Of a DNA stretch of 64,000 bases, positions 1 through 11,439 are shown piece by piece. Made by a program: the position numbers and the translations under genes. Source of the stretch: Symbiodinium sp. CCMP2592 (taxonomy: Eukaryota; Sar; Dinophyceae; Suessiales; Symbiodiniaceae); assembly GCA_905221615.1 (NCBI GenBank), contig CAJNDT010003079.1:526501-590500 (forward strand), written 5' to 3'. The first letter of the stretch is position 1; every line of letters begins with the position of its first letter. The notes under the pieces are model-generated. The model did no database searches and had not been told where the DNA came from. It was given only the letters and a program-made list of their open reading frames with translations.

Positions 1-4
1 GGCC

Positions 5-10
5 GTAAGT
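5..10 (+). promoter_or_regulatory. candidate 5' splice site at the window edge
   Basis: The window opens with GGCC followed by GTAAGT, a perfect GT-type donor, so the first four bases may be the end of an exon of a gene lying to the left. The rest of that gene is outside the window. The next 190 bases show no exon I can support. Confidence 0.3.
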
Positions 11-198
11 CTGGCTTTGTTTTCCATGCCTTCCCTCGAGATCCGCTTCTCGGAGATGGGGAGCGAAGACGTTTCAGCATCCTGGAAGGCTGCTTCCTAC
101 TGCTCCTTCTGCAGCTTCTATAATACCCAAATGACTGCAGCTGTGCTCAAAGAGACGTCCGGGCAGATTGTGCTACCACTTCTTTCAGCTAAGCGTGA

Positions 199-450
199 CT
201 AACTGCTACTACTACGACGACGACTACTACCACTACTGCTACTACTATTAGTACCACCACTACTACTGCTGCTGCTGCTGCTACTACTTACTGCTACTGC
301 TACTGCTTTTGCTACTGCTTCTGCCGAAGCTGTCGGTACTGCTGCTGCTACTGACCGCTACTGCTACCATCTGCTACCGCTACTACTACGAAGACGACTA
401 CTACTGCTGCTGCCACTACCACTGCAATTGCCACTACCTCTACCTCCACC
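199..450. repeat. degenerate TAC-type trinucleotide tract
   Basis: About 250 bases of three-base periodic sequence built from ACT/TAC with many single-base variants (CTG, ACG, ACC), read in the TAC orientation on the + strand. Period three is kept almost throughout. Open frames across it are repeat artefacts. Confidence 0.85.
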
Positions 451-509
451 TTGTGTACTTTTCAGAACTGCTATTGCTGCAGCTGAACGTACTGCGCTCA
501 TAGGCATCG

Positions 510-896
510 ATACCAGTACTAGTACCAGTAGTACTGGTACTAGTACTAGTACGCGTACTAGTACTAGTAGTAGAAGCAGTAGTTTGGTTTTCAGTGGTCG
601 TAGCAGCACCAGTAATTCTACCAGTGCCAGTGCTAGTAACAGCAGCAGGAGCAGCGGTAGTAGTGGTAGTGGTAGTCGTGGTAGAAGCAGTGGTTGTAGC
701 GGTAGTAGTCGTAGTAGTCGAAGTAGTGGTAGTAGTGGTAGTAGTGGTAGTAGTGGTAGTGGGGGTAGTAGTGGTAGGACCTGATAGTACCTGGTAGAAC
801 CTGGTAGAACCTGGTAGTAGTGGTAGTAGTGGCAGTGGTGGTGGTGGTGGTGGTGGTGGTGGTGGTGGTGGTGGTGGTGGTGGTCCTGGTGGTGGC
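510..896. repeat. GTA-type trinucleotide tract ending in a pure GTG run
   Basis: The same triplet family, now with GTA/AGT on the + strand, so orientation is reversed relative to the tract 60 bases upstream. It contains ACTAGT-rich blocks (515-565), four copies of a ten-base unit close to ACCTGGTAGA (779-818), and a nearly uninterrupted GTG run at about 836-884. Long frames here encode Ser, Val or Thr homopolymers and are not genes. Confidence 0.9.
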
Positions 897-1423
897 TTGA
901 GACCCCAGAGGAGAAAGGAACCACACATAGCTTCTCTCACAGATGCTCGATGTCGATGAAGGGGAGCCCCAGATCCGAAGCTCCCAGCTTCACCTCCGAA
1001 GCCAGGCCGGCAATTCTGTTTTCCTCCGAGAGGCAGGGCTGCATACTGCTTCTGTTATCTGCGATTTCGAGCTTCCGGGGACCAAGTTACCAGATACGAG
1101 TTCGGCTGATTGGCAATTTCAGCGGACATTTCACTGCCCTAGAAGGCAAAGCTGCAGTGTCATGCTTAATTACCACTGGTACGTGCGTTCAGCCATGGGT
1201 ACTTGAGGTATGGGATTGAAGGATGTCTTGCACTGGAGCATCAGGTATCAATGGTACATTGCAGACCTTGTCCTGATTATAGTGCTTGCAACGAAGTTTA
1301 TATGCAATGCCGGATGTCACGCACAATCTGCGGTCGCTTTTCTTTCTGCTCCAGATTTTCCTGTTGGGGTCATCTTGGTAGAGCCATCAGTGGGTTTGCT
1401 TAACGCCAGCCATAAAGATGCAG

Positions 1424-2141
1424 GCCGTCGATGCTTTTGAACGAGCTGATTCGCGGGGCTGCAACCTCAGTCGCCACCGAACTCCTTGAAGACAGTTGCT
1501 GCTTCAGAATGTTGTCAATTCGAGAGGTCTAATTCCGAATGCAGCATTTGCTCCGTGCGGCTTCGCTGCGCATCTGCAGGTAGAGGCTCCTTGCACTTGC
1601 GGGACATCGAGGTGATTCTCAGAAGGATTAGGTTTTTTTGCACACCCGAGACGGATATCAGCTGCGGTGGATTCGGTGGATTCAGGCAACCTTCTTGGAC
1701 TGTGAGGAGTTGCTCTCGCAGGCTGTCAAAGCATGTCCCCTGATATTGAAGTCGGAACGTGAAATTGCGTTACTTGCAATTCTTGCGAGAAAGCTTGTGC
1801 CGCATGGCCACCCGCCGGAATCAGCGGACTTTGTGCGAAGCAGGTGAAGCTTGCGGCGTCCGAGGACCTCGGAGTGGCCTGTGTTCATGATTCCGGGGGG
1901 GGGGGTCCTTATAAAGGGCTGAGAGGACAGGGCCGGGCACACTTTCCAGGAAGGTCGCATCTTGCATCCTGATGCCATGCGGTTGGTGGACAGAAAGAAC
2001 GCAGTCGCCGAGATACCAAATCATCTTCGTTATCCTGCTGTTGCAATTTTAGATCTCAGCCGTTTCCCCGGCATTGCACACGGCAACGGGAGGAATTGTG
2101 CTACTACGACTTCGTGGCTTTCTGTCTCTGCCTCGCTATAA
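1424..2141 (+). CDS. spliced gene of unknown function, 3' part (three exons)
   Basis: I do not recognise the family. Three exons join in phase: 1,424-1,526, 1,686-1,843 and 1,931-2,141 (stop TAA). The introns are 159 nt (GTCTAA to TTCAG) and 87 nt (GTGAAG to GACAG), both GT-AG. The first exon begins with one base of a split codon, so at least one exon lies upstream. The peptide is mostly helical and charged; recognisable stretches are LLNELIRGAATSVATELLED, ATFLDCEELLSQAVKACPL and EGRILHPDAMRLVDRKNAV. Upstream, 943-1,207 is also coding-like and ends at a GTATGG donor, but I could not fix its joins; a Cys-rich stretch at 1,246-1,314 may belong too. Splice phase is seen directly; that the gene is expressed is inference. 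The final 15 codons before the stop look less protein-like and could be read-through past a missed donor. Confidence 0.5.
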
Positions 2142-2595
2142 GGCTGTGCAAGCAGTACATGGAGAAAGAGAGAGAGAGGTACTGTCATGCATTTCTGAGT
2201 GGGGGAGCGGTTTTCGTATATAGGGACTACGGAGTTGCCGTAGAGGGTGCGGGGATGAGGCCGGAATGCGGGCTATTTTCAACATTAGTTAAAAAATATA
2301 TACACAATAACATACTTAGATAACCAGATACATATTCGCAGGATTAATTATGATATGCATATTTAAGTAGGTATGTATACATGTAAATGTTTGTTTTCAT
2401 GTATCTGTATATATACATATATACACATACACATTTACATATTTTTTCCTGCAGTATACATATATGTATATGTATGTTGTTATACTTGTATTTCTATTTA
2501 TTGTGTTCGTTGTGTATATAAGGAAGTATCATTCCTTCTCGGCCAAGGTCTTGGGTATCGCCGCACGCCTGTGCAGCTCAACTGGTGCGCCTAGA
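2142..2595. other. AT-rich spacer with TATACATA-type simple sequence
   Basis: After the TAA at 2,141 there is a short AGAG run (2,165-2,176). Then about 2,290-2,520 is strongly AT-rich, with alternating TATA/CATA motifs. I see no gene. This is plausibly the intergenic or 3' untranslated stretch between two + strand genes. Confidence 0.55.
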
Positions 2596-2603
2596 TCGCC
2601 ATC

Positions 2604-3115
2604 ACCGTCATCATCACCATCATCAGAAATCAGCAAAAATCGTCATCATCATCCTCAGCAGTGCCTTTGTAGCCTGCTGGCTTCTCTGAGTGAGTGGCTC
2701 CGAGACAGCTCCCAGGGCGGCAGTGCCCACAGCATTTTCGGACAGCGCGGTGTCAGGCTTAAGATTCGCAACTCACTGTCTTCGTGGAGGCATTTTGTAT
2801 TCTTGCAGACTCCCTCGAGAACCACCAGCAAGCAGAAGCAGACTAGTAACAGAAGGCCAGAAGTGCCGAAGTCAAGTCAAGTTTCACTTACGCCCGCAAG
2901 GAACCGAGACTCCTCGTTCAGCGCTCGATCAAAGTGATCATCTTCATCGCCGTCACCGTCATCACCATCACCATCACCATCATCATCATCATATATCATC
3001 ATCATCATCATCATCTGATTATCATCGTTCTCATCCTCGCCGTCGTCACGGTCACCAGCACAATCACTGTCATCATCATCGTCACGGTCACCTGCGGAAT
3101 CAACACCATCGTTAC
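2604..3115. repeat. two CAT/ATC trinucleotide tracts
   Basis: CATCAC/CATCAT triplets occur at about 2,604-2,660 and again, longer and purer, at about 2,939-3,115 with CGTCAC interruptions. The sequence between them is coding-like in places but unassigned. The second tract stops about 20 bases before the ATG of the DeSI-like gene, so it lies in that gene's presumed 5' untranslated region. Confidence 0.8.
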
Positions 3116-3134
3116 AAATCTACCAATAGTCGCC

Positions 3135-4346
3135 ATGGTTTCAAGAACAACAAGCGTGACATGCAGGTACGATGTGACGCGTGGATACGCCAAATGGCTC
3201 CCGACAGGGGTTCTTCTCGGCCAGAACCTTGAAGGCGCATCTCGCAGTTGTTCACAGCTTTTAGTCCTTCAGGTGACATCAGGTGACTCTTTAGTGGGGT
3301 TTGCTAGAAGCGGGACTCCGTGCGGGTAATTTCATTCCGAACAGCCCAGCAGCCGTGCTAGAGTCCACAAATCCAGCACAGCTGACACGAGCGGTTTGGT
3401 TCGGTTTGTACTTGAGAGCACTTGAGAGCTTCCCCGTGCCCACCCAACCCTTCCGCATGCTCTACTTCTGGAATACACGAAAGGCATCTGGCACACCGGC
3501 GTCCTCGCGTTCGGCAGGGAGTACTGGTTTGGTGGCAAGGCTCGGCGATGCTTTCTCTCTGATGCAGATTTTGTCAAGGCTGCCAGCCTTCTTGTCCAGG
3601 TCCTGGCTTCGGAGCCTGGCAAGGCACCGTTTCCTCCTGGGCCAATCCGTCCCATCCTGAGCCACCTGCCGCATCCTGCCGCAACGTTGCCACAGTTTGC
3701 CTGTTGCCTGGACTGTTGCGTCAGGATGCTCTGATCTCGGCACCACGCTCCACACCAGGGAGGAACGCATGTTGGATGTTGGTACCAGTGCCTGGCTGCA
3801 CTTGCTTGGATTTCATGTCATATGTCAGGAGCTGGAAGATTGGCTGCGCTTCGAGGTCGTTCCAAGGCTGAGGGGTTTTCCAGGTTTAGCCGATCCCCGA
3901 GGCGAGGATTGTCTGTCTATACAGGTACACTCGTGACAACTACGACATCCTGTCGCATAATTGCCATGTCCCGAGAAATGGCTCCTTCACAGCAGGATGC
4001 TTACGAAGTCCGTCTCGTTCCCAGGTAATCACTTCTCCGATGAAGTTGTGGGCTTCCTCATCCAGGACGGTCCAAGCCGCTGCTCTTGGCGCGACATGAC
4101 ACACCGACTCCATGTTAATCTTGTCTTGGACAGAGCATGACAGAGCAACTTGGTCGTGCTGGTTTGCCCGAGGGCGGCCACATCCCGGATGAAGCCAGAC
4201 GCCAACCAGAGGTTGCGGAGAGAATGCAACGGGTCCATCGAAGTGTAGACAACACTTGGCAGGCCTTAATCGGCACATCTGGCATGAATGCCCTGCGACC
4301 GTGCCGGCCCCAGGCCTTCCAGGCCTTCCAGGCCTCGATTCTGTGA
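3135..4346 (+). CDS. PPPDE-domain (DeSI-like) thiol isopeptidase, eight exons
   Basis: Predicted 177-residue PPPDE/DUF862 peptidase, the family of deSUMOylating and deubiquitinating isopeptidases, expected in cytosol or nucleus. Exons: 3,135-3,234, 3,484-3,539, 3,600-3,648, 3,725-3,762, 3,829-3,866, 3,925-3,962, 4,025-4,065 and 4,173-4,346. They total 534 nt with every junction in phase. Hallmarks in order: YDVTRGYAKW (residues 22-31), LLGQNLEGIWHTGV with catalytic His37, FGREYWFGG, PGKAPFPPGP, LGTTLHTREELEDWL, then YDILSHNCNHFSDEVVGFL with catalytic Cys107, and GGHIPDEARRQPEVAERM. The ATG at 3,135 has a GCCATGG context and gives the usual family length before the first motif. Intron donors are GC, GC, GT, GA, GC, GC, GA; all end in AG. 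The next gene starts 229 bp downstream on the same strand. Domain identity and both active-site residues are seen; which modifier it cleaves is unknown. Confidence 0.88.
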
Positions 4347-4575
4347 GAGTGCCGCGCAACGCTCAGCAGCTGAGGATCCTGAACTCCTGGCTTGGTGGCT
4401 TCGAGGTCGGTGTTGCAATTTGGGGGAAGCCGCAGATGCATCAAAGATTCATGCCATCCAAATCTAACCATGGCATATCATAACTCTGCCGTGCAAGAAG
4501 GCTTGACGTCGTCGCATTCCGCTTTGACCTTTGACTCGACGTCTTCCCTGTAGCCGCATCGTGAAATACTAAATC

Positions 4576-5310
4576 ATGGCGGTGCTGATCCTGGGTGCAA
4601 CGGGCGGGATCGGACTCCATCTGGTGAAGCAGCTCCTGGCAAACGGTACACCCGTTCGTGCAGTCGTTCGATCACCAGGCAAACTTCCAGATGCCGTCAA
4701 GGAAGACGTCAACTTTTCCATTGTCCAAGCGAGAGTCACTGACGTTACCGATGCGGAGCTCGACTCCCATGTGCGCGGCTGCAGCGCTGTGGTGTCGTGT
4801 CTGGGTCATGTGGAGGTCTTCGGAGAACCAAAGGATCTTGTTCTTCAAATTGCTCGACGAGTGTGTGAGTCACTCGGCAGGGTCCAGAGCGACGAGTCTC
4901 AGGGCAAATCCAAGTTTGTGCTCCTGAACACAGTGCTGGTGACCAACCCAAAGGATCCCACTGACCAGGCGTACCATGGTTGGGCCTCTCGATGTCTCGT
5001 GGGCGCTTTGCACTGGGCACTGCCTCCAATGGTGGACAACACCAAAACGGCGCATTATCTCATTGATGACATCGGCCCCAGCCACCCCAAGGTTGAATAC
5101 TGCATTGTCCGGCCGGACAGCCTCTCGGACAAGTTGGAAAACGTCTCCAGCTACGCGGTCCACGAGACATTGCAGAACGGCGTGTTTTCGCCCATTGGAA
5201 CATCCAAAGTTAATGTAGCGAACTTCATGATGCGGCTGGTTCTAGATCAATCGTATTGGGAAACATGGCGTGGTAAAATGCCAGTTGTAGTGGATAGTGC
5301 AAGTGGATAG
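4576..5310 (+). CDS. NAD(P)-binding atypical SDR / NmrA-like protein, intronless
   Basis: A 244-residue single-exon frame from a good ATG to TAG. Residues 1-14 form the first beta strand and the glycine-rich nucleotide loop GATGGIG (7-13), characteristic of atypical short-chain dehydrogenases and NmrA-like NAD(P)-binding proteins. VRAVVRSP near residue 30 is the usual second-strand region after the cofactor loop. YCIVRPDSL (about 176) and the closing NVANFMMRLVLDQSYWETWRGKMPVV segment match the C-terminal part of this family. No signal peptide or membrane segment is seen, so a soluble oxidoreductase or redox sensor is likely; the substrate is unknown. It follows the DeSI-like gene after 229 bp in the same direction. 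The lack of introns is odd among such heavily split neighbours and may mark a retrocopy. Confidence 0.85.
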   Translation: MAVLILGATGGIGLHLVKQLLANGTPVRAVVRSPGKLPDAVKEDVNFSIVQARVTDVTDAELDSHVRGCSAVVSCLGHVEVFGEPKDLVLQIARRVCESLGRVQSDESQGKSKFVLLNTVLVTNPKDPTDQAYHGWASRCLVGALHWALPPMVDNTKTAHYLIDDIGPSHPKVEYCIVRPDSLSDKLENVSSYAVHETLQNGVFSPIGTSKVNVANFMMRLVLDQSYWETWRGKMPVVVDSASG

Positions 5311-6605
5311 CAACAATGAGACATCAAGATCATGAAGTGTGAAGCTCAGCAAAAGAGTGTGCGTGTGCTTCGACCAACGATTTGTGCTGTTCAGGGCGGC
5401 TAAATTCGTTGTCTTTTCATCGAGACGGTACTCTGACGATTGTCTTGGCATCCTGTTGTGAGTTGTAGTTGTTCTTGCCGTCTGTACTGTTGCTCTAACA
5501 AATCCTGCTGTTGTCATCCTCGAGGTAGAGCTGCACTCATTGCTTTAGATGCTGCTGGACATAAGTTTCACTTTCAGATTCCCATAATTTGCCATCGTCG
5601 TACACACTCTCCCGTGGCATTGTGTGGTGCGCTAGGTAGCCGCTAGGTATTTTTGCTGCTTCAGTGTTCCACATGTTCGGCTGTCAACGAGCACATGTTT
5701 CTCCCGCTTGGTTGGTATGGTTGGTCTTGTGTTGCATGCATAAATATCAGAGTCCTGTGCTCTGCGATGCAGTTTGAAACTGATGCATTCTTTGCGTGCC
5801 TTCTGTGTCGAAGACCTGTGCTCAGCGATCACAAACAAAATGCCGAGTCGGCAAGGCCGGTTCAGATCGAAGCTCCGAGATCGACGATCTCACCGGGGAG
5901 TGGCGCGCTCGACTCTGGCCAGGCCCAGTTCGAGTGCGTGCGATCCATGCATTAGAGAAAGGCACATGATTCCGAGACCAACCGAAGACCGACCTCAGCA
6001 CTCGGATTCCAGCAGCGGGTTCAAACGCCTTCGCACGGAACATCTGGGTTCAGGATCTGTCTTCCTAGGCATCTCCGTTTAGAGTTTACATGTGTTTACA
6101 AGAGGAGTTCGGGGTGTCAAGCAAGCACACTCCAGCCAACATCTACTTCCGGGCTGGACGGCTAGTCTGTTTCACTCACAGCCTGTAGAGTTTTCATTGT
6201 ACAGTTCAGATGTCTCCGAGAAGCGTTTCCGTTACGGGGGCTCAGGCTGTTCTACGCAACCGTTTTGTCGGGTTTCACAGCCAGCTGGTCAGTTTGTTCT
6301 CAGAATCTCTTTCGAGGCTTTAGGGCTTACATACGAAGCAGCATCCATTTTAAGTTGAGGCTTTCGGGCTTGTGCTCCACATCTCGTTTCTGGGCTTGGG
6401 GTTCCAAGCCCAAGTGGCGCATACAGAAAATGAGATGTTGAGATGCTCCGACACCAGACAGCACGGATTCGTGCACCCAGTCTGGATCTGTGCGCGGACT
6501 TGTGATGTGATGAAAGGCATGACACACAAAGAAGGTCTTGATCCGCTCAGCGGCTGGACCCAGTACCGCTGTGCCTGGTGACGTATTGCTACAGCTCCCG
6601 CAACT
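5311..6605. other. unassigned stretch downstream of the SDR gene
   Basis: Moderately coding-like patches occur (for example 5,770-5,830 and 5,900-6,080 on the + strand), but I could not connect any of them by splice phase and recognise no domain. The first few hundred bases are plausibly the 3' untranslated region of the SDR gene. Confidence 0.4.
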
Positions 6606-7090
<485 letters not shown>

Positions 7091-7230
7091 TTGCAGTTGT
7101 TCATGCTACTGCACCATTCATTAATCCTACTTCTGCCAAAGTTGGCTATGAGGATTAGCTACGTGGTCTAGACACCAAGACACGTGTCCTGCGAATTCGT
7201 TCTCAATCGGGAGAGGACCCGCGGAGGGAG

Positions 7231-8355
7231 CATTCAGCCAGATCTTGTGGCGGCGTCAGAAGAGTGCAACTGTCTACAGGGCTGGCAGGTGACCTTTGCC
7301 TCTATGCGCCCCCGGACGGCCAGAAAGTGAAGCTGGCACAGGCAAGATGCCACCGGAGAACACAAGAACTCTCAGACTCTCAGCGGGTTCGAATTTACAG
7401 AATGTTGATCGTAGTTCAATCGAAGTCTGCCAGAGACGGTTGACAATGAATGGTTTTGTTCAGCTGGGATGGGACCATACATCAACTTGTAGACTCATGT
7501 GGAGTCCAAAGCAACGGAGGTCTCCAGTGTAGACGCCTTCAGTGGGACATGCGATGTTTGCTACTTCGATTCGTCCAGCTGGAGCCTCAGCTGTGCCAGT
7601 AATGCTCGAAAGTGGTTCGCACCGAGACACACTGCCTGGTAGTAGAGGAACTCCAAATTTTCAGAAGCCTCTCATAAAGCATGCTAAACAAGGCGTGTCC
7701 ATACTCATGGCGCGCTTAGTTGATTCGCTTTGGTATCATTCGGTACCATCTTCGTGTTTGTGTTAGGGCAAAGAGGTGTACCAGGGTCCTCAGGCAGAGA
7801 ACCTGCTGGTTCAGGCATCCCACACTTCACCGGTGAAGTCATCGCTGATGGTCAGTTCCGCCAGGGAGACCCAGAACGCTTCCCCAAGTGCATCCAGTTC
7901 AAACGGTTGAACCTGCAGCCAAGGTCACAAGCTCTGTATGCTTGCTGGGGAGTTCTGGGATTGGCATGTAGAGTATCGAAAAGCTGTGCCCGGCTAAGTG
8001 TTGAGATGAGTCCTGCAGCCTGAGCTTCGGGTTGCTATCAGTATGCAAGGTGCCACTAACCTCTTTGCGCCCACATGAAGCATCTGGCCGGCATCTTATC
8101 TGGGCATCCCTGCGAGAGGTGGTCCACATGTAGTGGCACCTTGGGTCTCCTCAGGATCAGCTTTCTCCTTCAGAGGGCAAAGCGCATTTGCAGCCTCCGT
8201 TGGCCCGGCGCCAAATGCACACACAGCGCACGCAGAGAAGTTCGCTTTGCCGAGCCGTGGCCCAGGCCTTGGTGCATTGCTTCGAGCTGGGCTCGGGACG
8301 CCCTGCTTCGTGTGCTTGGAACCCCATGGCCCATGCCGTCTCCTGTGGAAGCTAA
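7231..8355 (+). CDS. exon cluster of an unrecognised + strand gene
   Basis: Several protein-like segments with plausible splice borders but no complete phase chain. One is about 7,287-7,420 (APPDGQKVKLAQARCHRRTQ). A Cys-bearing segment at about 7,531-7,592 (GTCDVCYFDSSSWSLSCA) follows a CTTCAG acceptor. Another at about 7,800-7,850 (AENLLVQASHTSPVKSSL) follows a CTCAG acceptor. A likely terminal exon at 8,155-8,355 follows GTCTCCTCAG and ends at TAA (DQLSPSEGKAHLQPPLAR, then CRAVAQALVHCFELGSG). I recognise no family. The pieces may belong to more than one gene. Confidence 0.33.
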
Positions 8356-10079
8356 GCAGGAGGATTGACCCTGGCATCCAGAACGTCCTTCGGCGCAAAG
8401 CAGTCGTCTATGCGCACTGCGCGCAGGCTCGCTGCTCAACTTTGCATCTTCTGCTACGACGGTGTCCAGTTTTGGGTAGCTGTCGGACAGTGACCATGCG
8501 TGAGTTGAACTGCTGGCCAAGGGGCACCCCATGCAACAGTCCGAGAACCAGTGGTCAATCGTGTGGCCCCAAGCAGCATGCGGCATTAACTTTGCGAGCC
8601 ATTGAAAAGGGAATGAGATCGTGCCTTGCCTAGGCCTGGATCGGGTCAGGCTTCTGTTGCGGTCTCTTCCTCAAAATCACACTTTGACACTTTTGGCAAT
8701 TTGGCTTTGGGATTCGGGGATCAGTTTGCATTGTGCAGGGATCTGCCGGAAGAACTTGTCCCACGTCGAGCGAAAGCTCGAGGCACCGGGTGGACGGCCG
8801 CGGCCGTGGTGCATACTTAAAGCACAACCCTGACGAAAGCTGCAGAGTTGTCTGAAACCTGCAGAGGTGTGCCTTCTCCATTCTCCGAGTCCCCAACCCG
8901 AACTTACGCAATCCAAAGCGTCGTCGCCCGGCTTCGAAGCCCAACAAAGTTGAATCACTGCACGCCCCCAATCACGAACCTGCACAGTACGTCTTCCCAC
9001 TGAATCCTTCCACGCAGTGCGCGCTCTGCGGCTTCTACCTGTGCAGCTCCTGCGACCGCAAAGGGCTTTTTCGAGGCCAGGCAGGGTGTGGCCTTCATGG
9101 CTTAAGGCACATGTAGTATATAATATATGTATATAATTTGGGATTTGTCGTTTTCAGTTCAGAGGTTTCGTATTTGCCGCCACAGCTTATGCAGCTGCGG
9201 GGCCGCGGATACTGAATCAAGTTGAAAGCTCAGCAGCTCGCTACTGAGCTGGTAGTAGCATTCTCCCCGCATCCCGACAGTCTCGGCAGGTTACTACTCC
9301 CTCGGCTCCATGGCCGCTGGAACCGCGAGGTGGGCCGCCTTGCTTAGATTGAGAGGTTGGGGTCAACTGCAGGCAGGAACGGGAGAAGGAGTAGATGGGG
9401 AAGATTGAGGACGTGTTTGACTTCAGGACCCTTTGGCAGTTCGATGGTCGAGGTCGGAAACACAAGATTTAACATTCATGTTCGGTTCCTGGACAGCCTG
9501 CTAGATGTTCAATGTGCCGGGGAGGAGGAGGGCTGATTCTGGTTCGAAAGCCCTTGATGTTGCAGCTCTTCTGCTTCTTGTCCATGCAGCAGGGCGCGAG
9601 AACAGGCTGCTCTTCCGAATTGCCATACCGCGGCAAACGGAATCCAAAGAAACTTTAAGTCAGAGGTTCAGGGTGATAGTGTATGGAAGAAATCTAGGGA
9701 GCAGCTGGAGCTGAATCAGGGTCAGTTTCTCGCTTTCGCTGCACGCCTGACCTTGATCCAGCCAGAGGCAGATGCTGCAGGAGCCAGTGTCCCAGAATCT
9801 CAAGGTGACTGCTTCACTTCGTGCAGTCCCGCCCTTTGATGCTGAAGCACCGGGCCGTGACCTGAGGCCCTCGTGGATTCGCTACAAGGCTTGGGCATGT
9901 GGACTGCCGTCACCAGGTTGTGTGTCAGGCTGACGGGCTTGGAGAGAGTTTTCCGGCAAAATTGTTGCTCAAAGTTTTCGTTGTATATAGCTGTCCGGGA
10001 ATCGGTAACCAGGGAGAATCCCTCCAACGATCCCTCTCACGTTGATTGCACGACATAGACACCGCTTCTACTGAAGTCC
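8356..10079. other. no supported gene; short AT-rich patch
   Basis: I found no exon chain. A TATATAATATATG-like AT-rich patch lies at about 9,114-9,140. The rest has ordinary composition and could be intronic or untranslated sequence between neighbouring + strand genes. Confidence 0.35.
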
Positions 10080-10688
10080 TTGGATTGGGAGGCTCGCCGC
10101 TATATGTCTGCTGCCGGGGCAGTAAATGGACTGCTTCAGACTCAGTTCGTCGGCCATGTCGGGCATCGCAGACACGATATGCAATCCTTGAAGCCACAAG
10201 CAGGCTTCATAGCTGCATTTGCCTGTGATGTGATGCAAATCTGGAGCGAAGCTGTTTGGTCAGGATACAGAACAATACGATTTCGGATCAGGCAGAGATC
10301 AGGAGAAAAGGGTCTCACTCTCGAGCACGCGGTTTCGAATCGGTGCTGCCGAACTCCGAAGCAGTCTGCTGCGCTTTTGGGCAGATTCCTACCCCTGAGT
10401 CTTTCGAGTCTTCTAAAATGTTCCTGCAACATGTTCTTGAGGCTGGGCCTGGAGGTGTGGCAGGGGAAATTGGCAATGAGGCCGAGCGATGGGAATTGTC
10501 GGGCTGCAGTGGAAGCTTGCAGAGCGTGCAGCATTCATACTTGGGGTCCAAGGGAAGCGATTCACAGCTTGAGGAAGATCTCCTGTTCCCTTCGCGGTGT
10601 TGCCCACTCCAGGCTGTATGGGGATCTGGGCCGCGATCCTCCCGACAAGGCAGAAATGCCGGCGGCAATTAGTTTGCCTACCCAGTAG
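10080..10688 (+). CDS. open coding-like frame of unknown function
   Basis: A 202-codon open frame ends at a TAG; a second + strand frame over 10,390-10,600 is equally protein-like (MFLQHVLEAGPGGVAGEIGN). Both cannot be right throughout, so one or more short introns probably switch frame here. No domain is recognised. A degenerate CCATT/CCATC pentamer run follows at about 10,757-10,790. Confidence 0.25.
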   Translation: MDWEARRYMSAAGAVNGLLQTQFVGHVGHRRHDMQSLKPQAGFIAAFACDVMQIWSEAVWSGYRTIRFRIRQRSGEKGLTLEHAVSNRCCRTPKQSAALLGRFLPLSLSSLLKCSCNMFLRLGLEVWQGKLAMRPSDGNCRAAVEACRACSIHTWGPREAIHSLRKISCSLRGVAHSRLYGDLGRDPPDKAEMPAAISLPTQ

Positions 10689-11439
10689 GTTGCTCGTCAT
10701 GTCTGTCTATCTGTCTGCAGGCATGTTACCTCCCGCACACTCCCGTCCAGTCCGGCCCATTCCATTCCATCCCATCCCGTCCCACCCCATGCAGCTGCGC
10801 ATGCAACGTGTCTGCAGTTGTTTGTCCCAACATAGAACATATGCTTCCATGGATTTCCCGTGTGTTGATCTGTCGATCTGTACCTTTCCATCCATTTGCG
10901 AGTTTAGTGTGTGCGTCTGCATGCTGTGCTTGTGGATTCCAGAAAAAGTGACATGATTGACATGATGTTTCCACATGTGTGTGTAGGAGCTATGTATCTA
11001 TCTCGCATCATGCTGACTTGTATCTGTCCCATCCACACAGGTCGGCAATTTTGCAGCAATTCGCTCTTGTTGTCTGGCAGAGGTGTCGCACGGTGTGCGA
11101 TCAGTCTGTGCATCTGTGAACGTAGATGTACAGGAAACGTGATGAGGGGCAGGTTAGCACCTGTCGGATGCGCAGAGTCTCTGGAAAGGAGGAGCTCACG
11201 AGAATCTTCCGACGCCATGCAGATGCAGGAGATGGGCTCCAATCCGAGCTCAGGATTGAAGAAGCACTGTTGATTCAGTTCCTGCGGGCTTCGGTCATGT
11301 TCGGTCGGCATAGTTTCCATGAGCCAAGTTCCTGCCATGCACACGGCCGAGGTCCTGCAACCTCACGCTCGACGAAGACAAGTTCTGTTCGCTTCTGCTG
11401 CTTCGCTGATCATATTTTGTTCAGCCTGAGGTAAGTACT

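Noticed and set aside
4545..4575. Spliced-leader relic upstream of the intronless SDR gene (CTGTAGCC resembles part of the dinoflagellate leader)
   Set aside because: Only about eight bases match and the rest of the leader is absent, so it is within chance expectation.
11150..11290. EF-hand-like stretch ELTRIFRRH followed by an acidic, Gly-containing loop
   Set aside because: The loop lacks the first Asp and the last Glu in the right register, and no second EF hand is adjacent.
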